DNA from: Paludibacterium denitrificans
GTDB lineage: Bacteria; Pseudomonadota; Gammaproteobacteria; Burkholderiales; Chromobacteriaceae
Length of the DNA: 64,000 nucleotides
Assembly (NCBI RefSeq): GCF_009707705.1
Contig: NZ_WLYX01000001.1
Location: forward strand, 2,790,001 to 2,854,000
Direction: 5' to 3'
Under the pieces are notes generated by a model, which was not told the DNA's origin, did not search any database, and saw only the letters and a program-made list of their open reading frames with translations. Positions 31,815 through 41,660 of this stretch are shown piece after piece. Every line of letters starts with the position of its first letter. The first letter of the stretch is position 1. Made by a program: the position numbers and the translations under genes.

Positions 31815-31979
31815 CCCTGACGGCCCCGTGCCTGTCGACAGCATCGGGTCCGTGCCAGCGCGGCACGGAAGCTGTGGGCAGGAATCGGGCAGGGGCCGCT
31901 CAGGTTGTTACAGGGATACGGGATGGCCAACGGGAAAGCCCTGCCGTATCCCGGTAAATGCCGCACAAGGATGACAAAC

Positions 31980-33366
31980 ATGAAGACGATCAAAGTAGAT
32001 GTGGCCGTGATTGGCGCCGGGACGGCCGGTTTGGCGGCGTATCGTGCTGCCAGGGCGCAGGGCCGTACGGCCGTGGTGATTGAAGGTGGTGCCTATGGCA
32101 CGACTTGCGCGCGCGTGGGCTGCATGCCGTCAAAGTTGCTGATTGCCGCAGCCGAGGCGGCACACGAAGCCCGCCACACCGCCCCGTTTGGCGTGCACGT
32201 GGATGGCACCATTCGTATCGACGGCCGTGAAGTGATGGATCGCGTACGGCGCGAGCGTGACCGCTTTGTCGGTTTCGTGCTGGAAGGGGTGGAAGCGATT
32301 CCGGCTGAAGATCGCTTGCGTGGCTACGCTCGTTTTATCGATAACACCACCTTGCAGGTGGACGAGCACAGCACGGTACAAGCCAGCCGCGTGGTAATCG
32401 CCACCGGTTCGTCGCCAGTGATTCCGGAGCCGTTCCGGGTGTATGGCGACCGCCTGATCGTCAACGATGATGTCTTTGCCCGGGAAACCCTGCCCGCCAG
32501 CGTGGCCGTGTTCGGCCCCGGCGTGATCGGGCTGGAACTGGGGCAGGCACTGTCGCGTTTGGGCGTGCGGGTCCGCGTGTTTGGTCGTGGCGGTTCGATT
32601 GGCCCATTGTCCGACCCGGCCGTGGCACAGGTCGCCAGACAGGTGCTACAGGCAGATTTTTATCTGGATAGCGATGCCACCATTCTCGAATCATCACGCG
32701 AGGGCGAGCAAGCCGTGATCCGTTATGTTGGCCGCGATGGCCAGCAGGTGACCGAGCACTTCGACTACGTGCTGGCGGCCACCGGGCGGGCGCCCAACGT
32801 CAAGGGTCTGGGGCTGGAGAACACCTCGCTGGCGCTGGATGCTCGTGGCGTACCGCTGTTTGACCCGCAGACCTTGCAGTGTGGCAGCAGCCCGGTATTC
32901 ATTTTAAGCGATGCCAACAATATCCTGCCGTTGCTGCACGAGGCGGCTGACGAGGGCAAAACCGCCGGTGAGAACGCGGCCAGTTATCCTGCGGTGCGCG
33001 CCGGGTTGCGCCGCGCACCGATTGCCGTGGTGTTTTCCGATCCGCAGATCATGCTGGTGGGCAAGCGCCATGCCGAGTTGGCCGCAGGTAGTTTTGTGAC
33101 CGGTGAGGTGAGCTTTGAAAATCAGGGGCGCAGCCGGGTGATGCTCAAGAACCGGGGCCTGTTGCACGTCTATGCCGACAAATCCAGCGGGCAATTTATT
33201 GGAGCCGAGATGATCGGCCCGCGTGCAGAGAATCTGGCCCACCTGTTGGCCCTGGAGCGTGCAGCAACAGCTGACTATCGCCCAGATGCTGGACATGCCG
33301 TTTTACCATCCGGTGATTGAAGAAGGTCTGCGCACCGCCTTGCGCGATGCTGCCGCCAAGCTGTAA
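31980..33366 (+). CDS. Dihydrolipoamide-dehydrogenase-like flavoprotein (one A-, one B-lesion)
   Basis: FAD disulfide oxidoreductase, about 461 residues after repair. The FAD motif [17 protein letters not shown], the redox pair in [13 protein letters not shown], the NAD motif [15 protein letters not shown] and the C-terminal [12 protein letters not shown] are present. At 32904-32909 TTAAGC changes the usual AGDAN motif to LSDAN; GCCGGC restores it in frame. Near 33249-33256 GCCCTGG for GCCTGG shifts the frame out of the dimerisation domain. It resembles the Lpd3-like class found outside 2-oxoacid complexes. The ATG at 31980 is used; 31971 is possible. Confidence 0.88.
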
Positions 33367-33426
33367 GCCGTGGCGCTGGGCCGGTCAGGTGGATGGACAG
33401 GTTGGCCGAAACTCTGCTGCGTTTGC

Positions 33427-33463
33427 CCGTCGCTTTCATTTCCCGGAAAGCGGCGGTTTTTTT
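33427..33463 (+). terminator. Terminator after the flavoprotein gene
   Basis: CCGTCGCTTTC pairs with GAAAGCGGCGG (one G-T pair) followed by seven T. DUS core GTTGGCCGAA lies just upstream at 33401. Confidence 0.8.
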
Positions 33464-33478
33464 ATTGGAGAGGTGTGT

Positions 33479-34794
33479 TCAGTCGCGGGCTTTCAGCGCG
33501 TCGAGCCATTGCCACCGTTGTTGCCAGATGCGCGGCGCGTAGCGCACCAGATGCAGCGTGGCCAACAGGTTGGCGATGGCGGCCGCCAGCAGAAACACCG
33601 CGATGTTGTTGTATAACTTCAGCGCCAGCGCACCACCCACGGCCGCGGCCACCATGTAAAAGCCATTGATGATGTTGTTGGCGGCAATGGCCCGGGCGCG
33701 GAAATTGTCCGGGCTGGCGGTTTGCAGCCGGTATACAGCGGCACGGTAAAGAAACCGCCAAAAAAGCCGAGCAGGGCGACATCCAGTAGCGAACGCCAGT
33801 TATGCGGCTGATGCAGGAATTCGGCCAACGTTGCCAGAGTGCCGTGATGGGGTTGTAGCCCGGATAGCGCCAGATCGCCGCCAAACAGCGTCATCCCGAC
33901 ACTGCCGACCAATACCAGTCCCAGCTGCAAAGTGCCCTGCGACAATTTGGCACAGCGCACCGAGCCGAGTCCGACACCGATGGAAAACAGAGCCAGTAGT
34001 AAAGTATAGACATCGGCATTGCCGCCCAGATGTAGGCGGGTAAAGGTGGGCAGCTGCGTGGTATAGGTGGCGCCCATCAGCCAGAACCACGAAATCCCAA
34101 GGATAGCGCTACGCACATCGTGCAGGCGCCGTGCATCGCGTACCAGCTGCACCGAATCCTTGATGAAGTTGGCCGAAAGCTGCAAGTTTGGCGCCCGCGC
34201 CGCGACTGCTCGGCATCCGGCGGCTACAGGCATAGCCAGTGATGGCGGTGGCCAACAGCATGGCCAGTATCATGACTGGCCCGCCTTGCGTCAGCTGGCT
34301 GCTTAACAATCTGGCCCAGCAAAATGGCGAGAAAGGTGCCCATCTCGATCAGACCGTTGCCGCCGACCAGCTCATGCTCGTCCAGATATTCCGGCAGCAC
34401 GGCATATTTGAGCGGGCCAAAGAAGGCCGAGTGGGCTCCCATCAGAAACAGCGCGGCCAGCAATAGGCCCGCGGCGTGCAGAACAAATCCGGTGCCAGCC
34501 AGCAGCATGATGCCGATCTCCACCAGCTTGATCCAGCGCGCCATGGCGGCCTTGTCAAAACGTTCGGCCAACTTGCTTACTGTGGCGGAAAACAGGAAAA
34601 ACGGCAGGATGAACACGCCAGCAGCCATGTTGACCAACTGCTCGGGTGGCATGCCTTACCAGCGTCAACCCGTGGTAGCTGATCAGCACCACGATGGCGG
34701 TTTTCAGCAGGTTGTCATTGAACGCACCAAGAAACTGGGTGGCAAACAGCGGAAGAAAACGGCGCGTGGCGAAAAACTGGAAACCGGCTTTCAC
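33479..34794 (-). CDS. MFS transporter, LplT-like (four A-lesions)
   Basis: Inner-membrane major facilitator protein, about 438 residues after repair. FATQFLGAFNDNLLKTA at the N terminus and the later GPLKYAVLPEYLDEHELVGGNGLIE match the lysophospholipid-transporter/Aas N-terminal group. Lesions on the minus strand: GTAAGGC at 34653-34659 (LTLAGMPPEQLV), GTTAAGC at 34301-34307 (GQIAGSQLTQGG), a 2-base loss near 34212 (RRMPAAVAARAPN), and ACCGGC minus one base near 33730 (PLYAGLQTASPDN). It may flip lysophospholipids; I cannot confirm the substrate. Confidence 0.85.
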
Positions 34795-34870
34795 GATCGG
34801 GGGTATTCACCGTTCAGGATGGGATACGCATGCTAGCCGATTGCGGCGGACCTGTCAGCCCGCCGTCAGC

Positions 34871-35044
34871 TCAGTTTTGCGCGGGTGTGTCGTCTTTGTG
34901 CGGGCGGTCGTCATCCATCAGGATGCGGTGCGCCGGGCCTTCCAGATCGTCAAACTGGCCGGAATGCGTGGCCCACCAGAAAATGCCCCCGATTACAAAT
35001 ACCAGAACTAGGCTCAACGGGATGAGCAGATACAGGCTTTCCAT
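34871..35044 (-). CDS. ccoS: cbb3-type oxidase assembly protein CcoS
   Basis: 57 residues: one N-terminal helix (LYLLIPLSLVLVFVIGGIFWWA) and a short acidic tail starting SGQFDDLEGPAHRIL, the CcoS/FixS signature. The start overlaps the stop of ccoI by one base (TGATG). It is needed for copper insertion into cbb3 oxidase together with CcoI. The oxidase genes are not in the window. Confidence 0.93.
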   Translation of the reverse strand: MESLYLLIPLSLVLVFVIGGIFWWATHSGQFDDLEGPAHRILMDDDRPHKDDTPAQN

Positions 35045-37483
35045 CAGTGCTTTCGTTTGACTAGGCGCAGCGCATTGCTGACCACGATTAAGGAACTGGC
35101 TGCCATGCCCAGGCTGGCAATCCACGGAGTGACATGGCCGCTGATCGCCAGCGGCAGGGCTACCAGATTGTAGCTTAGCCGCCCACCACAGGTTCTGACG
35201 AATCACCCCCAGCGTCTTGCGCGACAGGCGCAGTGCACTGGAAATCAACGTCAGGCTGTCGTTGATCAGAATCATGTCGCCACTGGCCCGCGCCACATCG
35301 GTGCCGCTGCCCATGGCCAGCGAGACATCGGCCCGTGCCAGCACCGGTGCATCGTTGATACCGTCACCCACCATCAGCACGCGGTGCCCGGCTTGCTGCA
35401 ACGCCGACACGTAGCGCAGTTTGTCTTCCGGGGTGGCGCGCGCCGTGTAGTGGTTGATGCCCAATGCACCCGCCAGCGCGGTGACGGCGCCATCGCCGTC
35501 GCCACTAAGCAGATGCACGCGGATGTGTTGCTCGCCCAACGCCTGCATCAATGCCGGGGCATCACGTCGTATGGCATCGCCGACGGCAAACAGTGCGACG
35601 ATGCCTGTGTCGTTGGCCAGCGCCACGTGGGTGGCTTCGGGGTGCCAGTTGTCGGGCAGGGACGGAACAGCATGGCCTTGCGCGGCAAATTCCAGCGTGC
35701 CCAGTCGCCAGCGACGTCCGTCGATAGTTCCTTCAACGCCCTGACCCGGCAGGTTGTTGACATCGCTGGCCCGCCGCGTTGTGGTCTGGCCCTCGGCGGC
35801 TTGGCGCAAAGCCTTGGCCACCGGGTGTTCCGAGCTTTGCTCCAGCGCTGCGGCCAGTGCCAGCGCCTCGTCCCTGCCGGTGTCGCCGGGTAGATGGCAG
35901 TCCAGCAGGCGCATGTCGCCGTAAGTCAGGGTGCCGGTCTTGTCAAACACCACGTCAGTGACTTTGGCCAGTGTCTCCAGCGCATGGCCGCGCGTGGTGA
36001 GTACGCCCAGCCCGGCAAGATGGCCCGAGGCGGCTGTGAGCGCTGCTGGGGTTGCCAGCGACAGGGCACACGGGCAAGAGATGACCAGTACCGCCACGGT
36101 AATCCACAGTGCGCGGTCGGGTGCGACCATGTACCAGCCCACATAGGTGCTTAAGCCGCTGCCAGCAACAGCAGCGCCACGAACCAGCTGGCAAAACGGT
36201 CGGCAAGGACCGCCAGACGCGGTTTTTCTGCCAGAGCCTGATCCAGTAGCCGGACGATGCCAGCCAGCCGGGTTTGCTGGCCGCTTTGCGTAGTCTGGAT
36301 AAACAGCGGGCTGGTGGTGTTGACGCTAAGCTAATTACCGTGCTGTCTACCGTCTTGCTGATCGGTCGGCTTTCACCGGTCAGCAGTGATTCGTTGATGG
36401 CGCTGTGGCCTTCCAGCACAGTGCCGTCCACCGGGATGGTTTCCCCCGGTTTGACCATGATCACTTGGCCGGGTTGCAGCTGGCTGACGGTGGTTTCGGC
36501 CAACTCGCGTGAGTCCGGCCAACCCGGCACCTGGTGGGCAAACGCCTTAAGCACCAGCTTGACCGAGGCTCTCGGCCGCTTCACCTGCCTTGCGCCGGGC
36601 GATGCCTTCCAGATAGCGTCCGGCCAGCAGCAGGAAGACAAACATCGACACCGAGTCGAAGTAAATGCCGTGCTCTACCCGGTGCAGCAGCGCCCGGTGC
36701 TGGACAGAAACGCCGTAAGAATGCCGATGGTCACCGGCGTATCCATGCCCACGCGGCGTGTCTTGATGTCGCGCCGGTGGCGCGGTAGAACGGTACGGCG
36801 GAATACAGCATCACCGGCAGCGTCAGCAAAAAGCTGGCCCAGTGCAGCAGCCACATAAAGTCGGGGCTAATGTCGCCATCCGGTGCCAGATACACCGGCA
36901 CGGCGTACATCATGACCTGCATCATCGACAGGCCCGCGGCCCACAGGCGGTTGATGGCCTGTTTGCGCTCTTTCTGGCTTAATGCTTCCTGTCGTTCTGC
37001 GTCGTAGGGGTGGGCGCGGTAGCCAATGGCGCCGATCGCTTCCAGTATCTGCGACAGCTGGACCTGGCTATTGTCCCAGCGCACGCGGGCGCGGTGGCTG
37101 GTGTAGTTGATGTCGACCGAAATCACCCCCGGCAACCGCCGGATATGCTGTTCGTTCAGCCAGACGCAGGCGGCGCAGGTGATACCTTCCAGTATCAGCG
37201 CGGCTTCGCGCACGTTGCCTTCTTCGCGGTGCACAAAGCTCTTTTGCAGCTCGTCCGAATCGTACAGACGGATCTGCTCCAGCAGCTCTTGTGGCAGCGC
37301 TTCGGCTTGTCGCGCTTCCCGGCTGCGGTGGTCATAGTAGTCCGCCAGCCCGGAATCGATGATGGTCTTGGCCACAGCCTGACAACCGGCGCAGCAGGTG
37401 GTTTCGGTTTTCTCCCGGTAGCGTACCGGGTAGTCCGCGCCTTCCGGAACAGGAAGGCCGCAATGGAAGCAGTGATCACTCAT
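35044..37483 (-). CDS. ccoI: Copper P-type ATPase CcoI/FixI (several lesions)
   Basis: Copper-exporting P1B ATPase that supplies cbb3 oxidase, about 813 residues. The N-terminal CFHCGLPVP..TCCAGCQAV zinc-ribbon-like segment, the HMA motif GITCAACVW, the CPC helix motif VISCPCALS, DKTGTLTYG and GDGINDAPVLARAD are clear. Lesions: near 36769 (CCGGCG for CCTGGCG), 36712-36716 (ACGGC for GCCGGC), 36574 (CCTCGG for CCTGG), 36544-36552 (in-frame GCTTAAGGC), 36325-36332, 36149-36156 (GCTTAAGC) and 35173-35179 (GCTAAGC). All but the first and third restore Ala-Gly or Pro-Ala codons. Confidence 0.92.
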
Positions 37484-37534
37484 GGCGTGGTATTGTAATC
37501 AATTGAAATTCAATCCGCTTGATAAGGGTTAAAG

Positions 37535-38533
37535 ATGTCGATGCAAGCCGTAATACAGGATCATCCGGGCGGGGTGGAAACCCTGAAAATTGCCAGCGTG
37601 GCCAAACCGGTGGCAGGCCCCGGCCAATTGCTCGTCAAGGTCATGGCCTCGGGGATCAATCGCGCCGACCTGATGCAGCGCGAGGGGAAATATCCGCCAC
37701 CGCCCGGTGTGACCGAAATCATCGGGCTGGAAGTTGCTTAAGCGTGGTGGAAGAAGCTCCGGCCGACAGCCGTTTCCAGTCGGGCGATGCTGTGTTCGGC
37801 CTGATTGCCGGTGGCGGCTATGCCGAATATGCCGTACTGGACGAGGCACTGGCGGTGCCCAAGCCGGATTGGCTGTCGTGGGTGGAAGCGGCCAGTTTGC
37901 CGGAAGCCCTGGATGACAGCGTGGTTCAATCTGGTGAATGTCGGCAAGCTGGCACCGGGCGAAACGCTGCTAATGCACGCCGGAGCCAGTGGGGTGGGGG
38001 CGGCCTCCATCCAGTTAGCCAATTTCCTCGGCGGCCGGGCCATTGCCAGTGCCGGTAGCGAGGAAAAACTGGCCTTCTGCCGTCAGCTTGGCGCTGCCGA
38101 AGTGTTCAATTACAAGGAATTGCCCGCGTTTTCCCGCCAGATCAAGGAATGGGGCGGTGCCAACATGATTCTCGACCCGGTGGCGGCCAGTTATCTGGCG
38201 GAAAACATCGCCAGCCTGAAGCCGGATGGGCGCTTGGTGATTATTGGTTTGATGGGCGGCATCAAGGGGGAAATCAATCTGGGGCATGTGCTGATGAAGC
38301 GCCTGTCCCTCATCGGTTCCACCTTGCGCTCGCAGCCGCTGGCCGTCAAAGCCGGGTTGGCGCGGGCGCTGGAAGAGCAGGTGCTGCTTACCATCCAGCC
38401 CGGTCAGCTCAAGGTGACTGTGGATTCCAGCTTCCCGCTGGCACAGGTGGCCGAGGCGCAGGAATACGTCGGGCGTAACCAGAATCTGGGCAAGGTGGTC
38501 CTGACGCTGTTCCCTGTCATGCCGATGCAATAA
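37535..38533 (+). CDS. NAD(P)H quinone oxidoreductase, PIG3 family (two A-, one B-lesion)
   Basis: Zinc-independent medium-chain reductase, about 332 residues. It starts MSMQAVIQDHPGGVETL; PGQLLVKVMASGINRADLMQR and the nucleotide-binding MHAGASGVGAASIQLA are typical. Lesions: GCTTAAGC at 37736-37743 (restores EIIGLEVAGVVEEAPA), GCCCTGG for GCCTGG near 37907 (restores LPEAWMTAWFNL), and an in-frame GCTTAC at 38386-38391 (would restore VLPAIQPGQ). Probably a cytoplasmic NADPH:quinone reductase. Confidence 0.88.
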
Positions 38534-38639
38534 TCCGTCGCTACACTGGCGGGAGTCAGGTCGGTGCCTCTGCCGTCTGAATTCTGACTGGTATGGATGG
38601 GATTGGGGGTGGCTGCGGCCATCCCTTCTTTTTTTGTGC

Positions 38640-38681
38640 AGGTTGGCCGAAACCGCTGTATCGCCGGGTTTCGGCCAACCT
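38640..38681. repeat. Inverted pair of DUS-like repeats, terminator-like
   Basis: AGGTTGGCCGAAACC and GGTTTCGGCCAACCT face each other across a 12-base loop and can form a perfect 15-pair stem. It sits between the convergent quinone reductase and hypothetical genes. In Neisseria, inverted DUS pairs serve as terminators; here the same arrangement is seen with a different word. Confidence 0.8.
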
Positions 38682-38692
38682 TTCGTGCTTGC

Positions 38693-39598
38693 TTAGTCTT
38701 CTGCTGTGTCGCTCTCTGGTAGCGGCGACAGCGCTTCAATCAACGCCACTTCCTGTGCGTAACTCAGGGCTTTCATTTTGTTCAGCAGCGCGGCGCTGTC
38801 CACCTTCAGCTGGCGGTCCAGTTCGTCATGCACCAGCCGTGCTTCCACGGCCAGCCACAAACCACGGCAGGCGGCAGCGCTGTCAAAATGAATGTCCTTG
38901 AGTACGGCAGCGATCAGATGCAGCTCGTTGTCGGAGAACAAGCGCGACAGCACGGCCTGTTCGCGTTGCACCATTTCCGCGTAGCGATCACAGATTTCCT
39001 GTATCCGGGCAGCATCGCCGTAGTGATGCTCGGCGACCTCGGCTTCGGCCAGTTCGCCATGCTCAAACCAGTGATCGATCAACGGTTGCAGTGCCGGAAT
39101 GTCCTCGCGCCAGACGCGCGCCAGCTCGGCGCGGAAACGTTCGTTGTTGTTAAACGACAGTGTGTCGAACGCCATGGCCGGGGGCGTGGCGGCATTGATC
39201 GGCTGGCCAGCCACCAGAATCTGCCCCTGCTGGTTGAGCGTGATGGCGCCGCGCCATAGCGCCTGCTCGGCTGTGGCCAGATTGTCGACATGGATTTCCA
39301 CGTAGGGCAGCGGCGTGTCCTGACCTTCGTCCTCCGTCACCAGACGAGTGGTGACGTCAAACAGGTGGTGTTTGTTCATTTCCAGCAGTTGCAGGCCGTC
39401 ATCGTGGCCAGCCAGAATGAATTTGTCCGGCGTTTCGTAAACCGCCACATCGTGCAGGTCGGCGGCCGGTTTGTAGAGGTTGGCCGAAAGCTCGGTGGCC
39501 AGCTGGTTGATGTCGTCATGCGCGACGTGATAACCGGTCTTGTAGCCGTCGCGTTCATGCCACAGGGCGTTCCAGTCGTACATCGTCAACTCCTTCAT
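38693..39598 (-). CDS. Hypothetical cytoplasmic protein
   Basis: 301 residues, intact, no signal peptide or membrane segment. It is acidic, with an N-terminal MYDWNALWHERDGYKTGYH, a middle beta-rich part and a helical C-terminal half ending SPLPESDTAED. MYDWNALW, five codons in, is an equally good start. I do not recognise the family. A DUS-like copy lies within it (39478-39490). Upstream lies typA in divergent orientation; the 128-base gap holds the typA promoter. Confidence 0.7.
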   Translation of the reverse strand: MKELTMYDWNALWHERDGYKTGYHVAHDDINQLATELSANLYKPAADLHDVAVYETPDKFILAGHDDGLQLLEMNKHHLFDVTTRLVTEDEGQDTPLPYVEIHVDNLATAEQALWRGAITLNQQGQILVAGQPINAATPPAMAFDTLSFNNNERFRAELARVWREDIPALQPLIDHWFEHGELAEAEVAEHHYGDAARIQEICDRYAEMVQREQAVLSRLFSDNELHLIAAVLKDIHFDSAAACRGLWLAVEARLVHDELDRQLKVDSAALLNKMKALSYAQEVALIEALSPLPESDTAED

Positions 39599-39726
39599 TT
39601 GCCAGTTTTCCAGTTTTTCCGCAGTGTAACCAAAACATTATGGCTTTGTCGCACAAGGTTTGTTGGGGCTTGCCGTGGATGCGTGGTAAAATCAACGATT
39701 ATTTTCCGATCCTCAATTCCTGAGAC

Positions 39727-41543
39727 ATGACCCGACAGATTCGCAACATTGCCATCATCGCCCACGTGGACCATGGCAAAACCACCCTCGTTGACCAGCT
39801 TTTGCGTCAAAGCGGTACCTTCCGTGACAACCAGCAGGTTGATGAACGGGTAATGGATAGCAACGATCTTGAAAAAGAACGTGGCATTACCATTCTGGCC
39901 AAGAACACCGCCATCGAATACGAAGGTGTTCACATCAACATCGTTGACACCCCGGGACACGCCGACTTCGGTGGTGAGGTGGAACGCGTACTGGGCATGG
40001 TCGATGGCGTGTTGCTGCTGGTGGATGCCGTCGAAGGCCCGATGCCGCAAACCCGCTTCGTGACCAAGAAAGCCCGGCACTGGGCCTGCGCCCGATCGTG
40101 GTGATCAACAAGGTTGACCGCCCGGGTGCTCGTCCGGACTGGGTCGTGGATCAGACTTTCGATCTGTTCGACAAACTCGGCGCCACCGACGAACAACTGG
40201 ATTTCCCGATTCTGTACGCTTCCGGCCTGAACGGCTTTGCCAAGCTGGAGCTGGAAGAAGAATCCACCGACATGCGTCCGCTGTTTGAAACCGTGCTGAA
40301 GCATGTACCGACTCCTCCGGGTAGCGCCGATGCGCCGTTGCAATTGCAAATTGCCGCGCTCGACTACTCCACCTACACCGGCCGCATGGGCGTGGGCCGC
40401 GTACTGAATGGCCGCATCAAGCCGGGTCAGCAGGTTGTGGTGATGAACCACGAAGAACAAGTGGCCAGCGGTCGTATCAATCAGGTACTGGGCTACCGCG
40501 GTTTGGACCGTGTGCCGGTGGAAGAAGCCGAAGCCGGTGACATCATCATCATTTCCGGTATCGAAGACATCGGTATTGGCGTCACCATCGCCGACAAGGA
40601 AAACCCGGTTGGCCTGCCGATGCTGACGGTGGACGAGCCGACGCTGACCATGGACTTCATGGTTAACACCTCGCCGCTGGCCGGTACCGAAGGTAAATTC
40701 GTTACCAGCCGTCAGATACGTGATCGCCTGAACAAGGAACTGCTGACCAACGTAGCCCTGCGCGTGGAAGACACCGCCGATGCCGACGTGTTCCGTGTTT
40801 CCGGTCGTGGTGAACTGCACCTGACCATCTTGCTGGAAAACATGCGTCGTGAAGGTTTCGAGCTGGCTGTTGGTAAGCCGCGCGTGGTCTTCAAGGAAAT
40901 CAACGGCGAAAAATGCGAGCCGTATGAAAACCTGACCATTGATCTGGAAGACAACTTCCGTGGTGGCGTGATGGAAGAACTGGGCCGCCGTCGTGGTGAA
41001 CTGACCAACATGGAATCTGACGGCAATGGCCGTACGCGTCTGGAATACCATATTCCGGCCCGTGGCCTGATCGGCTTCCGTGGCGACTTCATGACCCTGA
41101 CCCGTGGTACTGGCCTGATGAGCCACGTGTTTGACGACTACGCTCCGGTTAAACCGGATATGCCGGGTCGCCATAACGGCGTGCTGATCTCGCAAGAAAA
41201 CGGTGAAGCTGTAGCCTACGCCCTGTGGAACCCGGAAGACCGTGGCCGCATGTTCGTGTCCCCGGGCGACAAAATCTACGAAGGCATGATCATCGGTATT
41301 CACAGCCGCGACAACGACTTGGTCGTTAACCCGCTCAAGGGCAAGAAGCTGACCAACGTACGTGCTTCCGGTACTGATGAAGCCGTGCGTCTGACCACGC
41401 CGATCAAGCTGTCGCTGGAAGGCGCGGTGGAATTTATCGACGACGACGAATTGGTGGAACTGACTCCGCAAACCATTCGTATGCGCAAGCGTTACCTGCA
41501 AGAGCACGAACGTCGCAAAATGTTCAAAAACCCGGAAGCCTGA
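39727..41543 (+). CDS. typA: Translational GTPase TypA/BipA (one B-lesion)
   Basis: Ribosome-associated GTPase involved in assembly and stress responses. About 605 residues. G1 [10 protein letters not shown], the GITI switch I motif, G3 [12 protein letters not shown] and G4 [10 protein letters not shown] are followed by the BipA C-terminal domain with [18 protein letters not shown]. The frame breaks near 40077: GCCCGGCACTG lacks the T of GCCCTGGCACTG, restoring ..[18 protein letters not shown]. The remaining 480 codons are clean. Confidence 0.94.
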
Positions 41544-41560
41544 TCAGGTAACGGGAAAAT

Positions 41561-41588
41561 GAAAAAGGCACCGCAAGGTGCCTTTTTT
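41561..41588 (+). terminator. Terminator after typA
   Basis: AAAAGGCACC / GGTGCCTTTT stem around GCAA with a run of six T. A DUS-like core GTTGGCCGAA follows at 41617. Confidence 0.88.
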
Positions 41589-41660
41589 GTGCCGATTGAC
41601 CAGCTTATATCGCAAAGTTGGCCGAAAAGATGGCGTGTCTGATCATGCCATCATGGCCGC

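Noticed and set aside
34871..37483. ccoI-ccoS as a sign of an adjacent cbb3 oxidase operon
   Set aside because: No ccoNOQP genes lie on either side in the window; only the assembly genes are present.
39930..41507. 525-residue open frame antisense to typA
   Set aside because: Shadow of the typA coding frame; no start signal and no protein-like motifs. The same holds for other long antisense frames in this G+C-rich sequence.
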